DNA from: Pseudocolwellia sp. AS88 | GTDB lineage: Bacteria; Pseudomonadota; Gammaproteobacteria; Enterobacterales; Alteromonadaceae | Direction: 5' to 3' | NCBI RefSeq assembly: GCF_030551755.1 | Contig: NZ_JAUPEC010000012.1 | Location: 60,200 to 124,199, forward strand | DNA length: 64,000 nucleotides | Shown here: positions 27,078 through 36,391 of the stretch, piece after piece | How positions within the stretch are numbered: position 1 is the first letter of the stretch | Layout: every line of letters starts with the position of its first letter | Program-made: the position numbers and the translations under genes | The notes under the pieces: model-generated | Databases searched by the model: none | What the model was told of the DNA's origin: nothing | The model's input: only the letters and a program-made list of their open reading frames with translations

Positions 27078-27674
27078 ATGGCAATGACAGAATCAACAAT
27101 GATGGCATTAGGTACACAAGCGCCGTCATTTACATTAAAAAACACAGAACATGGTATAACTTCATTATCAGACTTTGATGAAGCAAAAGTGCTTGTTGTG
27201 TTATTTATCTGTAATCATTGCCCATATGTTATTCATATAGCACCAAAGCTTGCTGAACTTGCTAAGGAGTATGCGAGCAAAGGTGTTCAGTTTGTTGCTA
27301 TTAATAGTAATGATGCTGAAAACTTTCCTGCAGATAACTTTGAAAGCATGATCGAGGAAAAAGCATTACGCGATTATACTTTTCCTTATTTATTTGATGA
27401 AACACAAGCAGTCGCTAAAGCATTTGATGCGGCATGTACGCCAGATATTTTTGTTTTTGATGAGCAACAGAAACTTGCTTACCGAGGACAATTTGATGCA
27501 ACCCGCCCGACACGAATTTCGTCAGGTAATTATAATTCTGATAGCCAAGCTACCGGCGCAGATTTACAAGCAGCCATTAATGCCTTATTGGCAAACAAAG
27601 CAATCGATACAAAGCAAACACCTTCTATTGGTTGCAATATAAAATGGCAGGCGGGTAACGAACCACAATATTAA
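27078..27674 (+). CDS. Thioredoxin/peroxiredoxin-fold protein (AhpC/TSA-like)
   Basis: 198 residues, no signal peptide. LGTQAPSFTLKNTEHG opens a TlpA/AhpC fold; the active-site region is FICNHCPYVIHIAPKLAEL, giving Cys-Asn-His-Cys; CTPDIFVFDEQQKLAYRGQFD supplies the cis-Pro loop with a third Cys, and GCNIKW near the end a fourth. This fits the PRX-like1 group of thioredoxin-family proteins, probably a cytoplasmic thiol oxidoreductase. ATG 27078 and ATG 27084 are both possible starts. A broken copy lies 1.2 kb upstream. Confidence 0.85.
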   Translation: MAMTESTMMALGTQAPSFTLKNTEHGITSLSDFDEAKVLVVLFICNHCPYVIHIAPKLAELAKEYASKGVQFVAINSNDAENFPADNFESMIEEKALRDYTFPYLFDETQAVAKAFDAACTPDIFVFDEQQKLAYRGQFDATRPTRISSGNYNSDSQATGADLQAAINALLANKAIDTKQTPSIGCNIKWQAGNEPQY

Positions 27675-27760
27675 TAACCACGGGCGTTGTTAACTAGGAT
27701 AACCCCAAACTAACTTTTTAAAACACAAACACATTATTTATATATTATTTAAGGATTAAC

Positions 27761-28336
27761 ATGAAATTACGTACAATTTTAGCTTCATCGCTTTTAGTAG
27801 CGACAACATTTTCAGCTAATGCAGAAGGCTTTTTAGATTCAATCAAAAATGCATTCGGTTTTGGTGAAAAGCAAGCGACTGAGCAAGTACAAACGGCAGC
27901 AGAAGCAAACACTGTAGTTGAAGATATTAAAGAAGCTACAGGAATAAATACTGATCTGGTTGGCTATGCTTCTGAGCAATTAGGCTTATCTTCAGATATG
28001 ACTTCAGGTGCATTAGGTGCACTATTTAAAGTTGCTCAAGATAACTTAGGTGATAACTTCTCTTCAATTAGCGAAGCTATTCCTAATGTTGATAGCTACA
28101 TTGAAAATGCTCCAGCTATAGCTAAATCTTCTTTAGGTGGTTTAGCATCTTCTTTAGGTGGTGATGAATTAGGTCAAGCAGCTGCAAGCTTAGGTTACTT
28201 AAACTCAGCATTTGAAAAATTAGGTATTCCGAAAGAAACTATTCTACCTTTAGTAGATACAGTGACTGGTTACTTAGAAGCTAATGATTACGGTACTGCT
28301 GCTTCTATGCTTAAGCAAGGCGTTAACTTTTTATAA
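27761..28336 (+). CDS. DUF2780 (VcgC/VcgE-type) exported protein
   Basis: 191 residues. Signal peptide ending TFSANAEG, then a helical Gly/Ala/Ser-rich protein with YASEQLGLSSDMTSGALGALFKVAQDNLG and ASSLGGDELGQAAASLGYL. This matches the DUF2780 family found in Vibrio and relatives, of unknown function, probably periplasmic. It lies 86 nt after the thioredoxin-like gene and ends in a strong terminator. Confidence 0.75.
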   Translation: MKLRTILASSLLVATTFSANAEGFLDSIKNAFGFGEKQATEQVQTAAEANTVVEDIKEATGINTDLVGYASEQLGLSSDMTSGALGALFKVAQDNLGDNFSSISEAIPNVDSYIENAPAIAKSSLGGLASSLGGDELGQAAASLGYLNSAFEKLGIPKETILPLVDTVTGYLEANDYGTAASMLKQGVNFL

Positions 28337-28380
28337 GTTTTAGCAGATGTATTAAGTTATATCTGACTTGTATTAGCTGA

Positions 28381-28440
28381 AGAGATTATTGGTTTTTTGT
28401 TATGTTTTTCATATACGAATAATCAATAATCTCTTTTTTA
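28381..28440 (+). terminator. Rho-independent terminator after the DUF2780 gene
   Basis: AGAGATTATTG (28381-28391) pairs exactly with CAATAATCTCT (28424-28434), followed by TTTTTTA. The loop is 32 nt. Confidence 0.8.
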
Positions 28441-28741
28441 ATTCTATTTATTAAATCTCGGGTTTAATAAATAATATTACTTGTTTATTATTTATTGTTG
28501 TCGATAATTTTTATATTAAATTTTTGTTAAATTAGTTTTAATAAATCAGCTCAATATCTACAAGCCTTGTGTTTCCTCGCTTATGTTTTTTTGTTCTTTA
28601 GCACTGTCTTATTTCTTTAAAAATAGTTTAATAATTATCTGGTAATCATCTAAAAATCTGGTAATCTTTCGTCTCGATTAATTATGCCGTTCATAAAACG
28701 AACAGCACTTAGGTAAACGCAATGTGAGCCAAATAATTAAT

Positions 28742-28750
28742 TTATCCACA
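28742..28750 (+). promoter_or_regulatory. DnaA box, perfect consensus
   Basis: TTATCCACA, the R-type DnaA consensus, in the 550-nt AT-rich gap before polA. A second perfect copy in the same orientation lies 143 nt downstream at 28885-28893. Confidence 0.55.
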
Positions 28751-28884
28751 AAACATATAATAATAATAATTAGTTAATTTAAACCTCGTTTTATTAAATT
28801 TTCCAGTTATAACAAGTAATTACATCATCGCTTTCGTATCGGTCATCAGATCTTTATGACAATCAACTATGTTTTCAACAAACT

Positions 28885-28893
28885 TATCCACAA
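28885..28893 (+). promoter_or_regulatory. DnaA box, perfect consensus (second copy)
   Basis: TTATCCACA, 100 nt before the polA ATG. With the first box it may let DnaA regulate polA or titrate DnaA. The rest of 28441-28992 shows no gene. Confidence 0.55.
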
Positions 28894-28992
28894 TTTCAAC
28901 TATTCTTTTTAGCTAATTTTCACCTTATAAGTAGAGACAATTAGCGTTATATGGCATTCTTGTTTCAAATTGTCAGTCAGTAAAGAATTATC

Positions 28993-31737
28993 ATGCCAAC
29001 TTCATCTTTATCTCCGCTCATTCTAGTGGATGGTTCTTCATATTTATTTCGTGCTTACCATGTTCCATATTTACAAGCGTTGTCTACTTCAGATGGTCAA
29101 TCTACAGGTGCAATAACTGGTGTATTAAATATGCTAGGTAGCTTGAAAAAAGATTACCCAAATGGAAACATCATCGTTATTTTTGATGCTAAAGGTAAAA
29201 CTTTCCGTAACGATTTGTATCCTGAATACAAAGCTAATCGCCCGCCAATGCCAGACGATTTACGTACTCAAATAGCACCCTTGCATCAAATTGTTGAAGC
29301 TATGGGTTTACCGCTATTGGTTATTGAAGGTGTAGAGGCTGATGATGTTATTGGTACTTTAGCTCAACAAGCGAGTGATGCCGGTATAGAAACAGTTATA
29401 TCTACAGGTGATAAAGATATGGCTCAGTTGGTTACTGAGCATGTGCGTTTAATTAACACCATGACTAATGTTGAGCTTGATGTTGAAGGTGTTAAAGAAA
29501 AGTTTGGTGTTCGTCCTGATCAAATAATCGATTATTTAGCTTTAATGGGCGATAAAGTAGATAACATTCCAGGTGTTGAAAAATGTGGGCCTAAAACTGC
29601 TGTTAAATGGTTGCTTGAACATGAAACCTTAGATAACGTTATTGCGAATGCCGATAAGGTTAAAGGTAAAATAGGTGAAAACCTACGAAATGCGCTAACT
29701 CAACTGCCATTATCTTATGAACTTGCCACAATAAAACTTGATGTTGAGTTAGATGTTTCAGCAAGCAGCTTGGCGCCAACAGAACCTAATATTGAAGCAT
29801 TAACAGAACTTTATACTAAATATGAATTACGCCGTTTATTGGCAGATCTTTCTAAAGATAAAAACACCAGTAATACTCTTACAGAATCTGCTGATGTAGA
29901 AGAGGGGGTAACGGTATCTGATATTGAATCAGAATATGAAACTGTATTAACAAAAGAAGCCTTTGAAGGCTGGATCACTAAACTTAAATCAGCTGATTAC
30001 TTTGCCTTTGATACTGAAACCACTAGCGTGGAATATATGAAAGCTAAGTTAGTAGGCTTATCATTTAGTGTTGAAGTGGGAAAAGCGGCTTATGTTCCTT
30101 TAGCTCATGATTATGAAGGTGCTCCAGAGCAGCTAGATCTAGATTGGGTATTGGCTTTACTGAAACCTCTGCTAGAAGATAAAACCCTCGCTAAAGTTGG
30201 TCAAAACTTAAAATACGATGCAAACGTACTTTCTCATTATGATATTCAAATGCAAGGTATTGTATTCGATACCATGATTGAATCTTATTGTTTAAATAGT
30301 GTAGCAACACGTCATAATATGGATGCATTGGCTGATAAGTATTTAGGTTATAAAACCGTACATTTTGAAGATATTGCGGGCAAAGGCGCTAAGCAATTAA
30401 CTTTCAACCAAATCGAAATTGAAAAAGCTAGCCATTATGCTGCTGAAGATGCCGACATCACATTAAGATTGCACGAATCTATTTATCCTAAATTAAGTAA
30501 ATCTAAAGATCAGTTAAGCGTGTTTAACGAAATAGAAATGCCGCTATTGTCTGTTTTAGCAAGAATGGAACAGCATGGCGTTCTTATTGATAGCTATTTA
30601 CTCGACCAGCAAAGTCATACTTTAGGAATGCGTTTAAATGAGCTAGAAATTGAAGCTCATAATATTGCAGGACAAAGTTTTAATTTAGGCTCGCCTAAGC
30701 AGTTACAAAAAATTCTGTTTGAAGAATTAAAAATACCTGTAATTAAGAAAACACCAAAAGGTGCACCGTCAACGGCTGAAGAAGTGCTGCAAGAGTTGGC
30801 GCTTGATTATCCTTTACCTAAAGTGATTTTAGAGAATAGAGGACTAAGCAAACTTAAATCGACTTATACTGATAAGCTTCCTTTATTGGTTAGTGAAAAA
30901 ACAGGTCGAGTACACACGTCTTATCATCAAGCGGTTACGGCAACGGGTCGTTTATCTTCGACCGATCCAAATTTACAAAATATTCCAATTAGAAGTGAAG
31001 AAGGGCGTAAAATCCGCCAAGCGTTTATTGCACCAGATGATCATAAGATTGTGGCAATAGATTACTCTCAAATTGAATTACGTATTATGGCGCATTTGTC
31101 TGACGATCCTGGTCTAGTATCTGCGTTCAGTAAAGGTTTAGATGTTCATAAAGCTACGGCCGCAGAAATATTTTCAGTGCCATTAGATGAAGTCACTACA
31201 GATCAGCGTCGCAGTGCTAAAGCTGTTAACTTTGGTTTGATATACGGAATGTCTGCTTTTGGCTTAGCTAAGCAACTCGATGTACCGCGTCATAAAGCAC
31301 AAGAGTACATGGATACTTACTTTGAGCGTTATCCTAATGTGCAAAACTATATGGAAGATACACGTCAAAATGCTACGGAAAATGGTTATGTAGAAACCTT
31401 GTTTGGTAGACGTTTGTACTTGCCAGACATTAAGTCTAAAAATGGTATGAGAAGAAAAGGCGCTGAACGTGCTGCGATTAACGCACCAATGCAAGGAACA
31501 GCTGCAGATATCATCAAAAAAGCTATGTTAAATGTTGATAAGTGGATAGAGGAACAACAAGATCCGCGTATCAAAATGACTATGCAAGTACACGATGAAC
31601 TTATCTTCGAGATCCATCAAGATATAGTAGAAGAAACAACTCAAACCCTCGTTCAGTTAATGAATGATGCTGTTACTTTGAGTGTTCCGCTTATTGCTGA
31701 AGCAGGAATTGGTGATAATTGGGACGAAGCCCATTAA
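28993..31737 (+). CDS. polA: DNA polymerase I
   Basis: 914 residues. 5'-3' exonuclease domain (about 1-290, VDGSSYLFRAYHVP, GVEADDVIGTLA, GDKVDNIPGV); 3'-5' proofreading domain (about 325-515) with intact metal motif FDTETTSVEYM and HYAAEDADI; polymerase domain with motif A IDYSQIELRIMAHLSDD, motif B RRSAKAVNFGLIYGMS and motif C VHDELIFE. All three activities look intact. It fills gaps and removes Okazaki primers. Downstream lies a probable sRNA, the position of spf in relatives. Confidence 0.98.
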   Translation: MPTSSLSPLILVDGSSYLFRAYHVPYLQALSTSDGQSTGAITGVLNMLGSLKKDYPNGNIIVIFDAKGKTFRNDLYPEYKANRPPMPDDLRTQIAPLHQIVEAMGLPLLVIEGVEADDVIGTLAQQASDAGIETVISTGDKDMAQLVTEHVRLINTMTNVELDVEGVKEKFGVRPDQIIDYLALMGDKVDNIPGVEKCGPKTAVKWLLEHETLDNVIANADKVKGKIGENLRNALTQLPLSYELATIKLDVELDVSASSLAPTEPNIEALTELYTKYELRRLLADLSKDKNTSNTLTESADVEEGVTVSDIESEYETVLTKEAFEGWITKLKSADYFAFDTETTSVEYMKAKLVGLSFSVEVGKAAYVPLAHDYEGAPEQLDLDWVLALLKPLLEDKTLAKVGQNLKYDANVLSHYDIQMQGIVFDTMIESYCLNSVATRHNMDALADKYLGYKTVHFEDIAGKGAKQLTFNQIEIEKASHYAAEDADITLRLHESIYPKLSKSKDQLSVFNEIEMPLLSVLARMEQHGVLIDSYLLDQQSHTLGMRLNELEIEAHNIAGQSFNLGSPKQLQKILFEELKIPVIKKTPKGAPSTAEEVLQELALDYPLPKVILENRGLSKLKSTYTDKLPLLVSEKTGRVHTSYHQAVTATGRLSSTDPNLQNIPIRSEEGRKIRQAFIAPDDHKIVAIDYSQIELRIMAHLSDDPGLVSAFSKGLDVHKATAAEIFSVPLDEVTTDQRRSAKAVNFGLIYGMSAFGLAKQLDVPRHKAQEYMDTYFERYPNVQNYMEDTRQNATENGYVETLFGRRLYLPDIKSKNGMRRKGAERAAINAPMQGTAADIIKKAMLNVDKWIEEQQDPRIKMTMQVHDELIFEIHQDIVEETTQTLVQLMNDAVTLSVPLIAEAGIGDNWDEAH

Positions 31738-31795
31738 AAAAGTCACAAGATATTAACAATTTAGCGATAATTACGTAATTTTATTACATTTGGGC

Positions 31796-31825
31796 TTTAC
31801 ACATTAAGCCCATTTAATCTATAAT
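31796..31825 (+). promoter_or_regulatory. Sigma-70 promoter of a small RNA
   Basis: TTTACA (31796-31801), 18-nt spacer, perfect TATAAT (31820-31825), with no open frame downstream before a terminator, so it is expected to drive a short non-coding transcript. Confidence 0.7.
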
Positions 31826-31831
31826 TCCCTT

Positions 31832-31922
31832 GTGCTCCTGTTGGACGCTCGTTGTAAGATTGTAATTTTTGAACTTTCCTCATAGTAAAGTATACCGGTG
31901 ATTCTATCATCGGTTTTTTTTT
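31832..31922 (+). ncRNA. Probable small RNA downstream of polA (Spot 42 position)
   Basis: A consensus promoter ends at 31825 and a rho-independent terminator (CCGGTGAT, loop, ATCATCGG, then nine T) ends at 31922, giving a transcript of about 91 nt starting near 31832. In enterobacteria, Vibrio and relatives the gene directly after polA is spf (Spot 42 RNA). The sequence GTAAGATTGTAATTTTTGAA weakly recalls the single-stranded part of Spot 42, but I cannot claim homology. No start codon with a ribosome site is visible inside. Confidence 0.6.
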
Positions 31923-32568
31923 GCCTAAAAACTAATGAAAGCGCTATCAATTACATTGTCCCATTTATATTCATCGACTATCTCAATCCTTGTTCATTTA
32001 ATAAATATCGTAATAAAATTACATAACGGTAGGTTAACTACATTAATTAACCTCAGCTCGAGATAATGAATGTCATGAAATCCAATAAAAATAATTGCTT
32101 ATCAATATGTTAAAGAGCTATCAGAGTACTTTACATGTAAGGTGATGACTCAATAATGCTATTTAAGCGCCTATCTACGTTGGCTGTATGGATGCAGGTA
32201 GTTGGTTTTTATCGATAATAAAAAAACGTACTTTTACCCTTAATAACCCGCTATTTGTTTATAAGAATACATTGATAAACACATAAATTTCATCATCGAG
32301 AAAGAATTAAGACTTTATATGTTTTTAATTCATTAATCTGAATTGAGGGTAATTAACTTGAATGCTTAATAAGTTATTAAGCCTAACTGATGATTTATAT
32401 ACCCTACAGCTATAAAGCAATTGTAAATAATGATGTCTGCTACTGGTTAAAATTGAATTTTTCGGTTTTAATAAAGCATAGCTTTGCTAATGTTAATATA
32501 ACCATTTCTTAAGGCACTTCTTTATATTGCCTTTATAGTCTCTACACTTTTGCTTAGGAGCATCAACG
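31923..32568. other. Long leader/intergenic region before the M16 peptidase
   Basis: About 640 nt without a gene. GCTTAATAAGTTATTAAGC near 32365 is a 9-bp inverted repeat around one G and could bind a regulator. No other structure is supported. Confidence 0.4.
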
Positions 32569-35418
32569 TTGAAAAAATGGACTCTTCCTTTACTTATTAC
32601 TGTTTTGGCTGCCTGTGAAAATACTGCTATTAATCAGGATAAGACCAACGCACCTCTTGGCGAAATTACTTTTGTTGAAAAGGTTGAACAAGTTAGTAAT
32701 GAAACTGTTATTCCTTATCAAAAATATGTACTAGATAATGGACTCACATTAATTCTTCATACCGATAAGTCAGATCCTTTAGTTCATGTAGATATGACAT
32801 ATCATGTAGGGTCTGGTCGTGAAGAAGTAGGGAAATCAGGTTTTGCTCATTTCTTCGAACACATGATGTTCCAAGGTTCTGAGCATGTTGCCGACGAACA
32901 GCATTTTAAATTAGTGACAGAAGCGGGTGGCACCATGAACGGTACTACCAATAGCGACCGTACTAACTATTTTCAAACGGTTCCAGCTAATCAATTAGAA
33001 AAAATGTTATGGCTAGAATCTGATCGTATGGGATTTTTACTTGATGCCGTTACACAAGAGAAATTCGAAGTTCAGCGCGAAACCGTAAAAAATGAACGTG
33101 GTCAAAGTGTTGATAACCGTCCGTATGGTCGTTTAAACGAACGTGTTGCCGAAGCTTTGTATCCAGAAGGGCATCCATACTCTTGGCCAGTGATAGGTCA
33201 TATGGAAGATTTAGACCGTGTTGATGTGAACGACTTAAAAGCATTCTTCAAACGTTGGTACGGACCAAACAATGCAACTTTAACTATTGGTGGCGATATT
33301 AATACCGCAGAAACCCTAGCTTTAGTGAAAAAATACTTTGGTAGTATTCCGCGTGGCCCTGAAGTGAAGATGCCAGAGAAACCAAGCTTTGAAATTACAG
33401 AAGACCGATACATTTCGATGCAAGATAACGTGCATTTGCCATTGATTTACATGTCTTATCCAACAGTGTCTGTTCGTGATGAAGACGAAGCACCTCTTGA
33501 TTTACTTTCTAGTATTTTAGGTGGTGGTAAAACTTCTTTATTCTACAAAAACTTAGTTAAAAATCAGCTTGCCGTTCAAGCCTCAGTAAGTCATCCATGT
33601 GCAGAGTTAGCTTGTACCTTTAATTTATACGCACTACCTCATCCTGCATCAGGAAAGTCGTTAGCTGAAATAGAAAAAGTTATGCGAGATACTTTAGTTG
33701 AATTTGAAGCACGTGGTGTTGAAGACGACGATCTAATTAAAGCAAAAGCCGGGATGGAATCGAATTTCGTTTTTGGTTTGCAAAGTGTGCAAGGTAAAGT
33801 AAGCCAACTAGCCTCTAATGAAACCTTTAAAGGTAACCCTAATTATATTGCACAAGATATTGCTCGTTATGCTGGCGTAACTAAAGCTGATGTGATGCGT
33901 GTGTACAAAAAATATATTAAAGGTAAGCATGGTGTGATCATGAGTGTTGTACCTAATGGCAAGCTTGATATGGCTGCCAGAAAAGATACCTTTACACCTA
34001 AACAAAGAACATTTGATAGAACAAAAATAGCAACTAAAATTGCTTCGTTAAATACAGTTAAACCAAAAGATAATTTTGACCGAAACATCATTCCAAAAGC
34101 TCAAGCAAATAAACCCGTTATGGTTCCGCAAATGTGGCAAAGCGAGTTAGCTAACGGCATTAAGATTTTGGGTACCGAAAGCCTTGAAACGCCTACAACC
34201 TCTTTATTACTTAAAATACCCGCAGGACATTATTATGAGACAAAAGATAAGGCTGGTTTAGTTCATTTACTTGCAGCTATGTTAAATGAATCCACTGCGC
34301 TGCGTAGTGCTGAAAGTATGAGTAATGAGTTAGAAAAACTCGGTAGTTCAGTTCATATCTCATCTTCAGACGAATACCTTAGTGTAAGTGTGAACTCATT
34401 AACTAAGCATTTAAATGCAACCATGGCATTAGTTAACGAAAAGCTGATGCAGCCAGCATTTATTGAAAGCGAGTTTCAGCGTAATCAAAATAATGCGATT
34501 CAGGGCGTAAATAACAACAAAAAAGATGCCGGTTACTTAGCTTCTACAGCTTTTAACCAACTGTTACAGGCTGATAATATTGCGGCTATGCCAAGTGGCG
34601 GTACTGAAGAGACATTGAAGAATATCACTTTAGACGATGTTAAAGCTTTTTACGCTAAGCAAATTAAACCAAGCGGCGGACAGTTGATTGTTGTATCTGA
34701 TCTTAAAAAAGAAGAGCTGCTTAAAACCTTTGATGTATTTAAAGCATGGCAAGGTGAGGGGCAAAGTCTTGATCTGACTTTACCAGTACCTAATACAAAA
34801 ATGGGTGTTATTTATTTAGTAAATAAAGACGATGCTGCACAATCAGTTATTCGTATGGGTAAACGTTCAATCACTCAAGATATAACAGGCGAATACTATA
34901 AATCGTACTTAATGAACTTCCCATTAGGTGGTGATTTTAACAGTCGTATCAATCTAAACTTACGTGAAGACAAAGGTTATACCTACGGCGCACGTTCATA
35001 TTTCAGTGCCGACAAACTTGCTGGGGCATTTATAGCAAGTGCAGAAGTGAGGGCTGATGTAACCGATAAATCTATTATTGAGTTTGTGAACGAAATTAAG
35101 AATTACACACAAAATGGTATTACAGCAGAAGAACTTGAGTTTATGCGCAAAGCTATTAATCAAAAAGACGCGTTAAAGTATGAAACACCACGCGCTAAAC
35201 TTGGCTTCTTAGCACAGATCTTAGAGCATGACTTATCACCAGACTTTGTTAAAGAACGTAACGAAATTGTTGAAAACATCACAGCTGAAGAAATTAATGC
35301 GCTAGCTAAAAAGCATTTAAACTTGAGTGATATGTTAACGGTTGTTGTGGGTGATGCGAGTGTGTTAAAACCTCAACTTGAAGCGTTAGGTTATGAAGTT
35401 ATAGATTATAAAATTTGA
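32569..35418 (+). CDS. M16-family zinc metallopeptidase lipoprotein
   Basis: 949 residues. TTG start preceded by AGGAG at proper spacing. Lipobox VLAAC (Cys16), so it is membrane-anchored in the periplasm. First M16 domain (about 55-260) has the inverted zinc motif HFFEHMMFQG and the downstream Glu in the ETVKNERGQSVDN helix; a second, catalytically silent repeat occupies about 520-940 (RINLNLREDKGYTYGARSYF). The two-domain layout in one chain matches pitrilysin/PqqL-type proteases that bite short peptides. Single-gene unit with its own terminator. Confidence 0.92.
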   Translation: MKKWTLPLLITVLAACENTAINQDKTNAPLGEITFVEKVEQVSNETVIPYQKYVLDNGLTLILHTDKSDPLVHVDMTYHVGSGREEVGKSGFAHFFEHMMFQGSEHVADEQHFKLVTEAGGTMNGTTNSDRTNYFQTVPANQLEKMLWLESDRMGFLLDAVTQEKFEVQRETVKNERGQSVDNRPYGRLNERVAEALYPEGHPYSWPVIGHMEDLDRVDVNDLKAFFKRWYGPNNATLTIGGDINTAETLALVKKYFGSIPRGPEVKMPEKPSFEITEDRYISMQDNVHLPLIYMSYPTVSVRDEDEAPLDLLSSILGGGKTSLFYKNLVKNQLAVQASVSHPCAELACTFNLYALPHPASGKSLAEIEKVMRDTLVEFEARGVEDDDLIKAKAGMESNFVFGLQSVQGKVSQLASNETFKGNPNYIAQDIARYAGVTKADVMRVYKKYIKGKHGVIMSVVPNGKLDMAARKDTFTPKQRTFDRTKIATKIASLNTVKPKDNFDRNIIPKAQANKPVMVPQMWQSELANGIKILGTESLETPTTSLLLKIPAGHYYETKDKAGLVHLLAAMLNESTALRSAESMSNELEKLGSSVHISSSDEYLSVSVNSLTKHLNATMALVNEKLMQPAFIESEFQRNQNNAIQGVNNNKKDAGYLASTAFNQLLQADNIAAMPSGGTEETLKNITLDDVKAFYAKQIKPSGGQLIVVSDLKKEELLKTFDVFKAWQGEGQSLDLTLPVPNTKMGVIYLVNKDDAAQSVIRMGKRSITQDITGEYYKSYLMNFPLGGDFNSRINLNLREDKGYTYGARSYFSADKLAGAFIASAEVRADVTDKSIIEFVNEIKNYTQNGITAEELEFMRKAINQKDALKYETPRAKLGFLAQILEHDLSPDFVKERNEIVENITAEEINALAKKHLNLSDMLTVVVGDASVLKPQLEALGYEVIDYKI

Positions 35419-35446
35419 TAAGCTACTTTAATTAAATTGTTTAAAT

Positions 35447-35475
35447 AAAAAACCTGCATTGTTGCAGGTTTTTTT
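35447..35475 (+). terminator. Rho-independent terminator after the M16 gene
   Basis: AAAAAACCTGCA, loop TTGT, TGCAGGTTTTTTT. The A and T tracts on both sides let it serve the convergent HTH gene too. Confidence 0.9.
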
Positions 35476-35500
35476 ATCTCAGTGGTTTTATACTAGCGCT

Positions 35501-36004
35501 TTATAACTTGCGCCCTAAGCGTTTTTCAATTTGTTTCTTTTCCCATTGAGGGCTGAAAAAACTGAAGACTTCAAACACTGAAAGTCCGTGAGAAATAACC
35601 CCAACTCCCCAACCTAAAGCAGGCCATATCACCCAAATATAATTTGGACTTGTTACTAAATTAATAATAACTAATAAGGTCATCACACAAGCATATTTTA
35701 TGAGATGCGAATAAAAGCCTTTTATATCTTTTACATATTCAATAGCACTGGCTTCATCTTGACTGATAGATGCCTGAGCTGAATTAGATGTAGAGTTTGG
35801 TTGAGCTGTACTGTCGTTCATTTCCTTCTCCTGTGTTAAGTCGGTGAGTTCTATTTCAAAAACAGCAGCTAAAGATTTTAAAGATTCAACACTGGCATTT
35901 TGACCTCGTTCAATTCTTTGAATAGTACGAATACTTAAACCACTAAACTCAGATAATTGTTCTTGAGACCATCCTTGCTGTAATCTTAATTTTCTAACGA
36001 TCAT
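35501..36004 (-). CDS. HTH (XRE) regulator with C-terminal 2TM domain
   Basis: 167 residues from the ATG at 36002-36004, chosen because AAGGAAG precedes it by 5 nt; an upstream ATG at 36031 would add nine residues that include this ribosome site. HTH_3 domain at 3-55 (LRLQQGWSQEQLSEFSGLSI, RTIQRIERGQ), Ser/Thr-rich linker, then two membrane helices (about 105-125 and 130-150) of the 2TM family, with KKQIEKRLGR at the end. A membrane-tethered DNA-binding protein; the genes it controls are unknown. Confidence 0.85.
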   Translation of the reverse strand: MIVRKLRLQQGWSQEQLSEFSGLSIRTIQRIERGQNASVESLKSLAAVFEIELTDLTQEKEMNDSTAQPNSTSNSAQASISQDEASAIEYVKDIKGFYSHLIKYACVMTLLVIINLVTSPNYIWVIWPALGWGVGVISHGLSVFEVFSFFSPQWEKKQIEKRLGRKL

Positions 36005-36311
36005 TGTTTCTTCCTTAGCTGTTATCTGCATTCTATTTTGAACTAAACTTAGCTCTTAACACCACGTCATCATGACGACACTTACAGGACAATACTTTAA
36101 TATCAAACAGTTATCATTAAACGATGACAGATTGAAGTCATATTTATTATGGACCTATTTGAGCAAAGTGAATGTTTTTTTTCAAAACCCATCAAGAATT
36201 AAAGAAAAGCATAGCGGTTTATGATGGCTATTTACAGATGATTTTTAAAAGGTGAAGGAGAATTTTACCAAGTCCATAAGAGGTATTATTGTGGGGGAAA
36301 CTTATGTATCC

Positions 36312-36342
36312 CAGTATGTTTATTTTGAGGATAAACATACTG
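36312..36342. other. Perfect 12-bp stem-loop in a 387-nt gap
   Basis: CAGTATGTTTAT (36312-36323), a 7-nt loop, ATAAACATACTG (36331-36342). No T tract on either strand. It lies after the phosphodiesterase stop (36392, minus strand) and before the HTH gene. The remainder of 36005-36391 shows nothing else. Confidence 0.5.
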
Positions 36343-36391
36343 TGTCCATATGAATGCTGAGTAGGTTGGTAAAGCTGATTTTATCTCTTAG

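Noticed and set aside
28441..28992. Chromosomal origin of replication
   Set aside because: Only two DnaA boxes, no dnaA, gidA/mnmG, or rpmH nearby, and no clear 13-mer cluster; regulation or titration is more modest.
31264..31574. Minus-strand open frames inside polA and similar frames inside other genes
   Set aside because: They lie wholly within strongly recognisable genes, lack ribosome sites and show no domain patterns.
31832..31922. Naming the sRNA spf outright
   Set aside because: Position fits, but the sequence match to Spot 42 is too weak by eye to claim homology.
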